Shown in pieces: positions 16,397-23,574 of a DNA stretch of 29,931 nucleotides. Made by a program: the position numbers and the translations under genes. Location of the stretch: positions 1 through 29,931 of the forward strand of contig CAZWSE010000040.1 of the NCBI GenBank assembly GCA_964636575.1. The letters are read 5' to 3'. This DNA is from CAZWSE01 sp964636575 (GTDB lineage Bacteria; Pseudomonadota; Alphaproteobacteria; Rhodobacterales; Rhodobacteraceae). Position 1 is the stretch's first letter, and each line of letters starts with the position of its first letter. The notes under the pieces are model-generated. The model saw nothing but the letters and a program-made list of their open reading frames with translations, was not told where the DNA came from and ran no database searches.

Positions 16397-17815
16397 ATGT
16401 TCGAGACCTCAGCCCGCCTGTCCATGCCCTATATCCAGCCCGCGCAGGCTCAGAAACATATCACCCATAATGAGGCGCTGGCCCTGTTGGATGTGCTTGT
16501 TCAAGCCTGCGCCACCAGTGCGACTGTGACCGTCCCGCCCGCTGATCCCGATTTGGGCGAATGCTATTTGATCCCCGCTGATGCGGTCGATGATTGGGCG
16601 GGCCACACCGATCAGATTGCCCAGTTCCGGTCCGACGGGTGGCAGTTCACGGACCCCAACGCGGGCTATATGGTTTGGATCGAAGATCAGGGTGCGTCGC
16701 TGGTCTATGACGGTGCTGCGTGGCAAACGCCTGTGTCCGGCAGTGGTGGCGGCGGCGGGTTTCCTGTGTCGGTTGCGGGTCTTGGCATCAATGGCAACTT
16801 CGATGCGGTCAATCGCTTAGTGGTCGGATCGGATGGGACCTTGCTGACCCATGACGGGGCAGGGCATCGGCTGACGGTCAACAAGGCCTCTGCGTCTGAC
16901 ACGGCCAGCCTGCTGTTTCAAAGCGATTGGTCCGGCCATGCAGAAATGGGTCTGGCCGGTGACACCCAGTTTCGGATCAAGGTCAGCGCGGATGGCGGCA
17001 CATGGGTCGATGCTTTTGCGATTGATCCGGCTGCACAATCCATCAACCTGTCCCCTGCGGGGTCTGTTGTGTTCAGTGTCACGGATGCTTCTGCGACCTT
17101 GGATGTGCCTGTGCAGGGGTTGGCTGTTCAATCGGATGCCTACGACGCGACGGATGGTAAACTGCTGACCACGGGTGCATTTGGATGGGGCGCGCAGGCT
17201 GTGTCTGCGGACAGTGGACCAGTATTCGGGGCGAACGCTTCTGGCGTCTATGCAAAACTGTCGACGACGCCGGATGCGCCGACGCCATCTGACGGATTTG
17301 CGATCAAGCTGACCAAACAAGCCGATCAATCTGCTGCGATTTGGGTGGATCAATCCGTATCGCCCGAGGTTTATGTGGCCACCGATCACAGCGGCGCGCA
17401 AAGCGATTGGCGCAAGGTGGTTCATTCGCACAATCTGGTTGGCACGGTTGCCCAATCGGGTGGCGTGCCGACGGGGGCTGTCATTGAACAAGGCGACACG
17501 GCGAACGGATCTTACGTGCGGTATGCGGATGGGACGCAGATGTGCTGGTTTACGACAGCGACACTGACGGCCAATGGCGCTGCAGTTGGTACCACTGGGT
17601 TTTACAAAAGCGCCCCTGCGGCGTGGAGTTATCCGGCAGCTTTTGCATCTGACCCGACCGTAACCGCGACAGTGCAGGCCCTATCCGGCGATGCCGCACA
17701 ATTCGCGAGCGTGGACACGGGCAGCTTGAGCGCTGCGTCCTGTGATTTCGTGCTGAGCGGGCTTCAAGGTGCGACGGGCCAAGTTCATGGCATTGCGACG
17801 GGGCGTTGGGTCTAA
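16397..17815 (+). CDS. DUF2793 protein, phage/GTA spike- or tail-fibre-like
   Basis: A 472-aa protein. Residues about 5-110 match the DUF2793 domain: S-M-P-Y-I-Q-P-A-Q-A-Q-K-H-I-T-H-N-E-A-L then G-E-C-Y-L-I-P and a W-x-F-x-x-P-x-x-G segment. A glycine-rich linker (G-S-G-G-G-G-G near 114-121) follows, then a long Ala/Ser/Thr/Asp-rich region likely to form beta structure. The last ~120 residues (G-S-Y-V-R-Y-A-D-G-T-Q-M-C-W, W-S-Y-P-A-A-F) resemble C-terminal tips of phage tail fibres. DUF2793 is common in alphaproteobacterial phages and gene transfer agents, where such proteins bind host surface sugar. No other phage gene is near. There is a GGAG ribosome site, and the stop shares bases with the nrtS stop. 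Confidence 0.8.
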   Translation: MFETSARLSMPYIQPAQAQKHITHNEALALLDVLVQACATSATVTVPPADPDLGECYLIPADAVDDWAGHTDQIAQFRSDGWQFTDPNAGYMVWIEDQGASLVYDGAAWQTPVSGSGGGGGFPVSVAGLGINGNFDAVNRLVVGSDGTLLTHDGAGHRLTVNKASASDTASLLFQSDWSGHAEMGLAGDTQFRIKVSADGGTWVDAFAIDPAAQSINLSPAGSVVFSVTDASATLDVPVQGLAVQSDAYDATDGKLLTTGAFGWGAQAVSADSGPVFGANASGVYAKLSTTPDAPTPSDGFAIKLTKQADQSAAIWVDQSVSPEVYVATDHSGAQSDWRKVVHSHNLVGTVAQSGGVPTGAVIEQGDTANGSYVRYADGTQMCWFTTATLTANGAAVGTTGFYKSAPAAWSYPAAFASDPTVTATVQALSGDAAQFASVDTGSLSAASCDFVLSGLQGATGQVHGIATGRWV

Positions 17816-18084
17816 CGCGCTTCGATCAGTTGCGATTTCTCGCGGATTGCGAGGATCGAGGAATAGGTTGAAACGCAGTAGGGCACGCAAAAGGTGATCA
17901 GGATTTTGGCAATGCTGCCTGATGTCAGTGTGCCGGACATCAACGCGTCACCGTGGTTGATGCAGGCAAGAACCACGCCCACGATCAAAGCGATTTTGGC
18001 CGCCCGACGCACCACAGAGGGCTGACGGGCGAGCCAGAAGAACGATGCCTTTTCCGGCGCGTCTGTTGTGCTGTGCGACGTCAC
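17812..18084 (-). CDS. nrtS: NrtS-like small membrane transporter protein
   Basis: A 90-aa protein with two hydrophobic segments, about residues 28-48 and 58-80. The pattern A-C-I-N-H-G-D-A-L, K-I-L-I-T-F, V-P-Y-C-V-S-T-Y-S-S matches the NrtS family, described in cyanobacteria and proteobacteria as small nitrate/nitrite transporters. It starts at GTG, overlapping the stop of the upstream metallo-hydrolase gene in GTGA, so the two are translationally coupled. No nitrate or nitrite reductase gene is in the window, which makes its link to a sulfatase-like hydrolase odd. Assignment to the family is from recalled motif similarity; the transported ion here is not known. Confidence 0.75.
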   Translation of the reverse strand: MTSHSTTDAPEKASFFWLARQPSVVRRAAKIALIVGVVLACINHGDALMSGTLTSGSIAKILITFCVPYCVSTYSSILAIREKSQLIEAR

Positions 18085-19358
18085 CCTAAAGCCTCTTCCA
18101 GTTCTCGCGCGGCCAGAAGGTAGTAGTTGCGCGTCGGCGCATTGACCGTTTGATCCGCGACCCTGCGCAGGGCTGCGGTTTTAACTTTGGTGGCCTCTGC
18201 GATCAGGGCGTCTGTGGCAAGCAACCGGTCGACCAATTCCATCGCCCATTGCGGATCATCCTTGGCCAGCGCGTCTTGCGCGGCGGTCAGGACAGCTTGT
18301 GCGCCCCCTGCCAGAGCGATGATTTTTGCGGCCTCAGCGGCGGGTGGCAGTTCGCCAAGGCTGGTTGGATTGCCGTCGAACCAGCCAAGTGTCCCTGCAA
18401 AATACGCGCGCGAGGCATAGCCGACATCGCCATAAAATTCCTGCAAATAGGGCTTGCTTGCCAAGTGGTCCGGCAGCTTGAGACCCGCGGCGATGGTCAC
18501 GGGATCAAGCCCTGCATTCATACCTTCAACGGTAGCTGAAACTACGTGCCGGATCGCGTCTCGGTAATCGGTCAATGCGGTTTGGATCGCCTCTGCCCCG
18601 ATGACAGGCTGTGTGTGACCGGGGGCCAGAATGTCGGGCTGATAGGCCATAAGCTGGTCCATCGTGTCGGCCCAAGCATCAAAGTCGCGATACGGCGTGC
18701 CGCGGATCGCATAAAGGTTCGGGAAGGCGTGGTAAAAGTTGTCGCCGCTGCACAGGATTTTCTGATCGGCCAGCCAGACGATGATGTGATCGGGGGTTTC
18801 GCCGGGGGCTTTGGCAAGTTCCAGATCAAAGCCTTCGCGGGTGATATGGGTTGTCTCGGAAATGCGCAGGGTCGGTTCGATGTAGCCCGCGCCCATGCCT
18901 TTCATCGGACGGTCGCCGGGGCCGACACCGACGCTGATCCGCTCGTCCGGTTGCAGGCTGATGCCGAAGTGCCGCTTGGTCCGCGCCATGAGCGCCTTGT
19001 TGGGGGCAGGGCGGGTGTCGTCCAAGCCGACGAGATCGGAAAAGAAGTTGTCCGCCGCGATCACTTCGACATCGCGCCCGTCCGCAAAGACAGTCGCCCC
19101 CGAAATATGGTCGCGGTGCGAATGGGTGTAGATGATCGTGGTGATGGGCAGCGTGGAAATCTTGCGGAAATCGGCCAAGATGTTTTCAGCCGCCTGCGTG
19201 GTTTCGGTCGTGTCGACCAGTACGATCCCGTCTGTCCCAACCAGAAAATGCACGTTTGAGGCGGCATAGCCCACGGCCGTAAAGACGTTGGGCGACAGTT
19301 CGTGGATCTTCTTTTCAAACTGCTTGTTCTGGGCGATCAGATTTGGATGGGCGGGCAT
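18081..19358 (-). CDS. Alkylsulfatase-type metallo-beta-lactamase-fold hydrolase, short form
   Basis: A 425-aa MBL-fold hydrolase of the SdsA1/BDS1 alkylsulfatase type, expected to cleave sulfate esters using two zinc ions. The zinc motif T-H-S-H-R-D-H has H79, H81, D83 and H84. Further matches are C-S-G-D-N near the second metal site, N-L-Y-A-I-R-G-T-P-Y-R-D-F-D-A-W, and the dimerisation-domain stretch E-F-Y-G-D-V then G-W-F-D-G-N-P. It ends at R-N-Y-Y-L-L-A-A-R-E-L, where classical SdsA1 continues into a C-terminal SCP2-like domain. That domain and the N-terminal export signal are both absent, so it is a cytoplasmic short form. It lies 36 nt downstream of gntR in the same operon. Confidence 0.85.
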   Translation of the reverse strand: MPAHPNLIAQNKQFEKKIHELSPNVFTAVGYAASNVHFLVGTDGIVLVDTTETTQAAENILADFRKISTLPITTIIYTHSHRDHISGATVFADGRDVEVIAADNFFSDLVGLDDTRPAPNKALMARTKRHFGISLQPDERISVGVGPGDRPMKGMGAGYIEPTLRISETTHITREGFDLELAKAPGETPDHIIVWLADQKILCSGDNFYHAFPNLYAIRGTPYRDFDAWADTMDQLMAYQPDILAPGHTQPVIGAEAIQTALTDYRDAIRHVVSATVEGMNAGLDPVTIAAGLKLPDHLASKPYLQEFYGDVGYASRAYFAGTLGWFDGNPTSLGELPPAAEAAKIIALAGGAQAVLTAAQDALAKDDPQWAMELVDRLLATDALIAEATKVKTAALRRVADQTVNAPTRNYYLLAARELEEALG

Positions 19359-19394
19359 TGCAGCTCTCCGTTGTGATGTTGGTCTGAGGGTGTG

Positions 19395-20192
19395 TTACGC
19401 GGCACCGCTTTGCGTGGCTTCATCGCGTTCGGGCCGGACGGCGCTGATGCCGGAATAGCCGATCAGATCATCCATCGTCAGCTCTCCGTTTCGGTTCTCA
19501 AAGACCTTGATGTATTCGACCATCGTGTTCGAGTGCTCGCGCATCATGCCTTCTGCCCGCACCGCGTCGCCGTTTTGAATGGCCTCAAAAATCACCTTGT
19601 GTTGCGAGTTGCCAAGCTTGAGCCGGAAAAGGCTGCTTTCCACCCCGTCTTTGGTCGACAGCACCTGCCGGTCAAAGGCCATCGACCCGACCTCTAGCAG
19701 GGGCAGGTGGCTGATCCGGTTGCAGGTGAACCCGACAAAATCGTTGCCGCATCCATCCAGAATGGTTTTGTGGAACATCGCGTTTTGTTGCTGCATTTGG
19801 CGCAGTGTCGGGTCGTCCAAACGCCCCAAACCGATCAAGCGGTCGATTTCGTCAATGACCGGTTCCAGCGTTGCCATGATATTGTGTCGTCCCGCCGACT
19901 GCGCCATGAGCCGCGCCGCGAGGCTTTCCAAGTGACCTCGCACTGCGACGGCTTGCAGGATGTCGGCCACCGAAGGGCTGTTCACAAAATAACCGCGCCC
20001 TTTGTTGCGCCGGATCAGGCCTTCGTGTTCGAGCATCCGTAAGGCAAGCCGCACCGGCGTGCGCGACACGTTGTATGTATCGCAAAGCTGCGCCTCGGAC
20101 AGGCGTTCTTCTTTGCCGAAGGTGCCAAAAACGATGTCTCTTCGGATTCGCGCCGCGAGTTCTGTGTCAATAGATTCCATTACGGTATTCAT
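19395..20192 (-). CDS. GntR-family regulator, FadR/FCD subfamily
   Basis: A 265-aa DNA-binding regulator. Residues about 9-70 form the winged helix-turn-helix (R-L-S-E-A-Q-L then V-S-R-T-P-V-R-L-A-L-R-M-L-E-H-E-G-L-I). The C-terminal FCD effector domain has the expected metal/ligand residues in N-A-M-F-H-K-T-I-L, N-S-Q-H-K-V-I-F-E-A-I and M-M-R-E-H-S. FCD regulators usually bind small organic acids. It is divergent from the catabolic operon and precedes the metallo-hydrolase and nrtS genes. A palindrome (20196-20211) ends four bases before its start codon and covers its ribosome-site region, which suggests autorepression. A second ATG four codons in is an alternative start. Confidence 0.92.
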   Translation of the reverse strand: MNTVMESIDTELAARIRRDIVFGTFGKEERLSEAQLCDTYNVSRTPVRLALRMLEHEGLIRRNKGRGYFVNSPSVADILQAVAVRGHLESLAARLMAQSAGRHNIMATLEPVIDEIDRLIGLGRLDDPTLRQMQQQNAMFHKTILDGCGNDFVGFTCNRISHLPLLEVGSMAFDRQVLSTKDGVESSLFRLKLGNSQHKVIFEAIQNGDAVRAEGMMREHSNTMVEYIKVFENRNGELTMDDLIGYSGISAVRPERDEATQSGAA

Positions 20193-20195
20193 GCT

Positions 20196-20211
20196 CTTTA
20201 GGATCCCAAAG
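20196..20211. promoter_or_regulatory. Operator site 1 (probable GntR site, gntR-proximal)
   Basis: CTTTAGGATCCCAAAG is a 16-bp near-perfect palindrome with one mismatched pair. It ends four bases upstream of the gntR start, on top of that gene's ribosome-site region. Binding here would block gntR expression. It shares the core of sites 2 and 3. Confidence 0.65.
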
Positions 20212-20256
20212 TCAAGACTGGCTCAGTTGAAATGGGGTTAGATACGAAATTATCGC

Positions 20257-20285
20257 TTGATTTGGGATCCTCACTTAGCGTTAAT
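20257..20285 (+). promoter_or_regulatory. Predicted promoter for the catabolic operon
   Basis: TTGATT (20257-20262) and GTTAAT (20280-20285) each match four of six sigma-70 consensus bases, with a 17-nt spacer. Operator site 2 fills most of the spacer, a placement that suits repression. This is a by-eye prediction. Confidence 0.35.
20261..20276. promoter_or_regulatory. Operator site 2 (half-conserved)
   Basis: TTTGGGATCCTCACTT keeps the left half and GGATCC core of sites 1 and 3, while the right half is degenerate. Its core centre is 64 bp from site 1 and 75 bp from site 3. It lies between the predicted -35 and -10 boxes of the rightward promoter. Confidence 0.5.
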
Positions 20286-20335
20286 AGTGAAGAAACACGC
20301 TGGAATCAGGGTGCGGGAGGGAGAGTGTCAAATCT

Positions 20336-20349
20336 CTTGGGATCCCAAG
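20336..20349. promoter_or_regulatory. Operator site 3 (perfect palindrome)
   Basis: CTTGGGATCCCAAG is a perfect 14-bp palindrome, the best copy of the TTGGGATCCCAA-type element. It lies downstream of the predicted rightward promoter, within the leader, where a bound dimer could block transcription or form a loop with sites 1 and 2. Confidence 0.65.
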
Positions 20350-20487
20350 CCGAATTGATCCAGATACGCCAAACTCGGGGAGGGGTTATGCGGTTCACTT
20401 ATCTTGCACATGTCCCTGCGCTTGCAGCGTTTTTGCGCCTGCGTGCTGCGCCTGTCTTTGGCAGAACCGAACAACAGGAGCCGTAGC

Positions 20488-21927
20488 ATGGATACCAAAA
20501 CAGACATAACTTCGCTGCAACATTTCATTGCCGGTCAATGGGTCGACGCAGAAGGTGGTGGCACGTTTGATGTGCTTAATCCGCTTGATGACAGCCTGTA
20601 TTGTCTGGCTGCCAAGGGCACCGGCGGCGATATTCGCAAAGCTGTGGCGGCGGCCAAGGCTGCGTTCCCTGCGTTCAAGGAAACCACCCCGTCCGAGCGT
20701 GAACGCTGGCTGCTGCGTGTCGCCGAGATTATGGAGCAGCGCAAAGATGATCTGGTCAACTGCCTGATCGACGAGATCGGATCGCCCTTTAGCAAAGCGA
20801 TGTTTGAGTTCACCAAGGGGCTGACGATGGTCCGTGCCGCTGCGGGTATGTGTCGGAACATGCGCGGTGAGACGATCCCGTCCGACCGTCCTGGCACGGT
20901 GTCGATGTCGATCCGCGAACCTTTGGGTGTTGTTGCTGTCATCACGCCGTTCAACGTGCCTTTGATCAAGACCACACGGTTGGTTGCCAATGCTTTGGCT
21001 TGTGGGAATACGGTTGTGCATCTGACCTCAGAAATGGCGCCGCATCTGTCGGTGATCTTTGCCGAGATCGTGGCAGAGGCGGGGTGCCCTGAGGGGACGT
21101 ATAATGTGGTGTCTGGTTTCGGGGCCGAGATTGGCGATGACCTGACCGGCCACACCGACGTTGATTTTGTGACCTTCACTGGATCAAGCGTTGTGGGCCA
21201 GCACATCAACGAGATTTGTGCCAAGAACAAAACCCCCAACACGCTTGAGCTGGGTGGCAAAAGCCCGACCCTTGTGATGGCCGACGCTGATCTGGAAGCG
21301 GCCATGCCTTTGGTGGCCCGTTCCATCTTTATGTTCGGGGGGCAGGCCTGTATCGGGTCGAGCCGGTTCTATGTGGAACGGCCTATCTATGATGAGTTCG
21401 TCAAACGGTTCTCGATGATTGCGGGCAAGGTGGGGATGGGCGATTTGCGCGATCCCAACACAGTGATTGCGCCGATCATTTCCGATCGTCAGCGCCAGCG
21501 CGTCAAAGATCATATCGCCGATGCCGTCGCCAAGGGTGCGACCATTGCGGCGGGCGGTGAATGGGAAGGCAACCGGTGCCAGCCTACATTGCTGACCGGT
21601 GTGAGCGACGATATGACCGTCTGCAAAGCCGAGACTTTTGGGCCTGTGACCTCGATCTATCCCATCGACAGCTATGAGGAAGGGTTGGAGAAGGCGAATG
21701 ACACTGAATACGGTTTGTCCTCGGCGATCTTTACCAAAAACATCGACCGCGCCTTCCACTTTGCCAAGAACATCGAGGCTGGCATGTGCCACATCAACGG
21801 CCCAACCATTCACGACGAAGCGCATGTGCCTTTCGGGGGCAACGGTGAATCAGGTGTCGGCCGTGAAGGCACCGATGCCGATATGGAAGCAATGACAGAA
21901 CTTAAATGGGTGACCATACAGCTATGA
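20488..21927 (+). CDS. Aldehyde dehydrogenase, vanillin/benzaldehyde dehydrogenase type
   Basis: A 479-aa NAD(P)-dependent aldehyde dehydrogenase, oxidising an aldehyde to its acid in the cytoplasm. The catalytic set is present: N156 in T-P-F-N, E254 in L-E-L-G-G-K and nucleophile C288 in G-G-Q-A-C-I-G-S. The C-terminal stretch C-H-I-N-G-P-T-I-H-D-E-A ... P-F-G-G closely recalls aromatic aldehyde dehydrogenases such as vanillin dehydrogenase (LigV/Vdh). Oddly, the cofactor-binding K-P-S-E block reads H-L-T-S-E (178-182), so the usual lysine is Leu179. The ATG at 20488 has ACAGGAG 7 nt upstream, which decides the start against a longer upstream frame. Its TGA overlaps the next start in ATGA. 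The substrate is inferred only from similarity. Confidence 0.9.
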   Translation: MDTKTDITSLQHFIAGQWVDAEGGGTFDVLNPLDDSLYCLAAKGTGGDIRKAVAAAKAAFPAFKETTPSERERWLLRVAEIMEQRKDDLVNCLIDEIGSPFSKAMFEFTKGLTMVRAAAGMCRNMRGETIPSDRPGTVSMSIREPLGVVAVITPFNVPLIKTTRLVANALACGNTVVHLTSEMAPHLSVIFAEIVAEAGCPEGTYNVVSGFGAEIGDDLTGHTDVDFVTFTGSSVVGQHINEICAKNKTPNTLELGGKSPTLVMADADLEAAMPLVARSIFMFGGQACIGSSRFYVERPIYDEFVKRFSMIAGKVGMGDLRDPNTVIAPIISDRQRQRVKDHIADAVAKGATIAAGGEWEGNRCQPTLLTGVSDDMTVCKAETFGPVTSIYPIDSYEEGLEKANDTEYGLSSAIFTKNIDRAFHFAKNIEAGMCHINGPTIHDEAHVPFGGNGESGVGREGTDADMEAMTELKWVTIQL

Positions 21928-22742
21928 CTTTTACACTTTATCACCACGGGTCATCCGTATGCGCCGCAAAGGTTCGCTTTGCCATGGCAGAAAAGGGTAT
22001 GGAATGGGACGGTGAATACATCGACATTCTGGCCGGTGAACAGTTCGAGCCTGAGTATCTGAAGATCAATCCAAAGGCAGTTGTGCCAACGCTTGTGCAT
22101 GATGATCTGATCATCACCGACAGCACTGTGATCGTGGAATACCTTGATCAGATTATGCCTGAGAACTCGGTTCATCCCACCGACCCTTACGCGCGCGCGC
22201 AGGTGCGGTATTGGACCAAGGCCGTGGACGAAGACCTGCATCCGGCCTGCGGTGCCATGACGTTCCTGTGTTCGCACCGTCACACCGTTTTGCGCAAACT
22301 GGGCAAAGAGGGCGCTGAGGAATTTCTGGCCTCGACCCCTGAATTTTCAGTGACCTCGGATTGGAAAAGTTTCAAGGATTCCATCGTGCGTCATGGCTTT
22401 GATGCGCCCGGTGCGCTTGAGAAGGTCAAACTGTATGACAGCTATCTTTACAAGATGGAAGCCGCACTTGAAGGCAATGACTGGCTTGTCGGGAACACGT
22501 TCTCCATCGCTGACATTGCGCTGACCCCATACGTCAACCGACTTGCGATGATGTCCATGCGCGGCATGTGGGAAAACGGGCGCTTGCCCAATGTCACCCG
22601 CTGGTTTGCCGCCATCGAAAAGCATGAACATTTCAAATCTTGCTTCCTTGATTGGGTGCCTGAAGACTTGACCAACGACCTGCGGGAGAACGGCACCAAA
22701 AGCTGGCCCGAAGTTGCAAAAATACTTGAAATAGAAATCTGA
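21924..22742 (+). CDS. Glutathione S-transferase, LigF/beta-etherase-like
   Basis: A 272-aa cytoplasmic GST. The thioredoxin-fold N-terminal half has L-Y-H-H-G-S-S with a likely catalytic Ser (9 or 10). It also has the cis-proline motif V-V-P-T-L and the glutathione-contact stretch I-T-D-S-T-V-I-V-E-Y-L. The helical C-terminal half shows R-A-Q-V-R-Y-W-T-K-A-V-D-E and the N-cap F-S-I-A-D-I-A. From memory these blocks line up with LigF, the glutathione-dependent beta-aryl-ether-cleaving enzyme of sphingomonads (I-N-P then V-P, T-D-S-T-V-I, R-V-W-T-K-W-V-D-E). The length of ~270, longer than typical GSTs (~210), also fits LigF. Start 21924 overlaps the dehydrogenase stop (ATGA); ATG 21906 is less likely. 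Other ring-cleaving or dehalogenating GSTs remain possible. Confidence 0.82.
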   Translation: MTFTLYHHGSSVCAAKVRFAMAEKGMEWDGEYIDILAGEQFEPEYLKINPKAVVPTLVHDDLIITDSTVIVEYLDQIMPENSVHPTDPYARAQVRYWTKAVDEDLHPACGAMTFLCSHRHTVLRKLGKEGAEEFLASTPEFSVTSDWKSFKDSIVRHGFDAPGALEKVKLYDSYLYKMEAALEGNDWLVGNTFSIADIALTPYVNRLAMMSMRGMWENGRLPNVTRWFAAIEKHEHFKSCFLDWVPEDLTNDLRENGTKSWPEVAKILEIEI

Positions 22743-22758
22743 AGAAGGGGAGGCTGAC

Positions 22759-23517
22759 ATGGGCCGATTAAATGGAAAGACAGCTGCCGTTACGGGTGCC
22801 GCGCGTGGCATTGGTGCAGAGTATGCAAAGAAGCTGGCGGCCGAGGGTGCCAATGTTATCGTCACCGATATTCTGGACCCTGCCGAGGTTGTCGCTGAAA
22901 TCAACGCTGCTGGTGGTGGCAAAGCCACGGGCATGGTTGTCGATGTCACATCCGACGACGACCTGAATGCGATGGTTGCCAAGGCAGAGGACGAATACGG
23001 GTCTTTTGACATTCTGATCAACAACGCCGGAATGTTCGCCAACCTGACCCCCAAGCCGTTCTTCCAGATCGACAACGACGAGTTTGACAAGGTCATGACC
23101 GTCAACACCCGCTCTATTCACCAAGCGACCAAGGCGGCTTTGCCGGCCATGATGCGCGCAGGGGGTGGCAAGATCGTCAACATCGCATCCGGCACGTTCT
23201 ACTACGGCCCTCCCGGTCTGTCGCATTACACTGCATCGAAGGCCGCTGTGATCGGTTTGACCCGTGGCCACGCCCGCGAGCTTGGCGACAAGAACATCCA
23301 GATCAACGCGATTGCTGTGGGTCTGACCGAAAGCAGCTCGATCAAGGGTGAAGACAAGTGGGACCGCGCCCGTGGTCCTACAGTCGATTCCCGTTCCATC
23401 AAGCGCGACATGGTGCCTGAGGATCTGCTTGGGACTTTGATGTTCCTTGTGACCCCCGACAGCGACTTTTTGACCGGTCAGACGATCAACGTCGATGGCG
23501 GCAAGGTGAACCTTTGA
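22759..23517 (+). CDS. Short-chain dehydrogenase/reductase
   Basis: A 252-aa classical SDR. It carries the cofactor motif T12-G-A-A-R-G-I-G19, D37 at the end of the second strand (favouring NAD+ over NADP+), N-N-A-G (88-91), and the catalytic S144, Y157 and K161 in Y-T-A-S-K. The C-terminal T-G-Q-T-I-N-V-D-G-G is standard. It probably oxidises a secondary alcohol, or reduces the ketone, in the pathway encoded with its neighbours; in LigF-type pathways an SDR (LigD) does this step before ether cleavage. An AGGGGAGG ribosome site (22745-22752) precedes it, 16 nt after the GST gene. Substrate is unknown. Confidence 0.92.
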   Translation: MGRLNGKTAAVTGAARGIGAEYAKKLAAEGANVIVTDILDPAEVVAEINAAGGGKATGMVVDVTSDDDLNAMVAKAEDEYGSFDILINNAGMFANLTPKPFFQIDNDEFDKVMTVNTRSIHQATKAALPAMMRAGGGKIVNIASGTFYYGPPGLSHYTASKAAVIGLTRGHARELGDKNIQINAIAVGLTESSSIKGEDKWDRARGPTVDSRSIKRDMVPEDLLGTLMFLVTPDSDFLTGQTINVDGGKVNL

Positions 23518-23536
23518 TCCGTATCGGTTGATCCAC

Positions 23537-23566
23537 AAAAAAGCATCGGGCCGCTTCTGGCCCGAT
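23537..23566 (-). terminator. Strong hairpin with T-run on the minus strand
   Basis: ATCGGGCC (23545-23552) and GGCCCGAT (23559-23566) form a perfect 8-bp GC-rich stem with a 6-nt loop. A run of six A (23537-23542) lies just before it on the + strand. Read leftward, this is a hairpin followed by GC and six T, the layout of an intrinsic terminator. On the + strand no T-run follows, so there it may only cap or stabilise the SDR-end message. It separates the dehydrogenase/GST/SDR block from the sulfatase/transporter block. Confidence 0.6.
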
Positions 23567-23574
23567 CTCCCTGA

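Larger units (their letters stand above)
20193..20487. promoter_or_regulatory. Divergent control region between gntR and the aldehyde dehydrogenase operon
   Basis: This is the longest gene-free stretch in the window (295 bp). It separates the leftward gntR/metallo-hydrolase/nrtS arm from the rightward catabolic arm. It holds three GGATCC-centred operator-like sites, a predicted rightward promoter, and a leader of about 200 nt before the ATG at 20488 with an ACAGGAG ribosome site (20474-20480). An open frame upstream of 20488 runs into this region but has no ribosome site and no family similarity, so it was not used as the gene start. Confidence 0.6.

Noticed and set aside
17812..18084. Treating the 90-aa membrane protein as an unannotatable hypothetical
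   Set aside because: The N-H-G-D and V-P-Y-C-V-S-T-Y-S-S patterns match the NrtS family well enough to name it, with stated uncertainty about the transported ion.
20404..20487. N-terminal extension of the aldehyde dehydrogenase gene
   Set aside because: The added 28 residues are not family-like, and a strong ACAGGAG ribosome site directly precedes the ATG at 20488.
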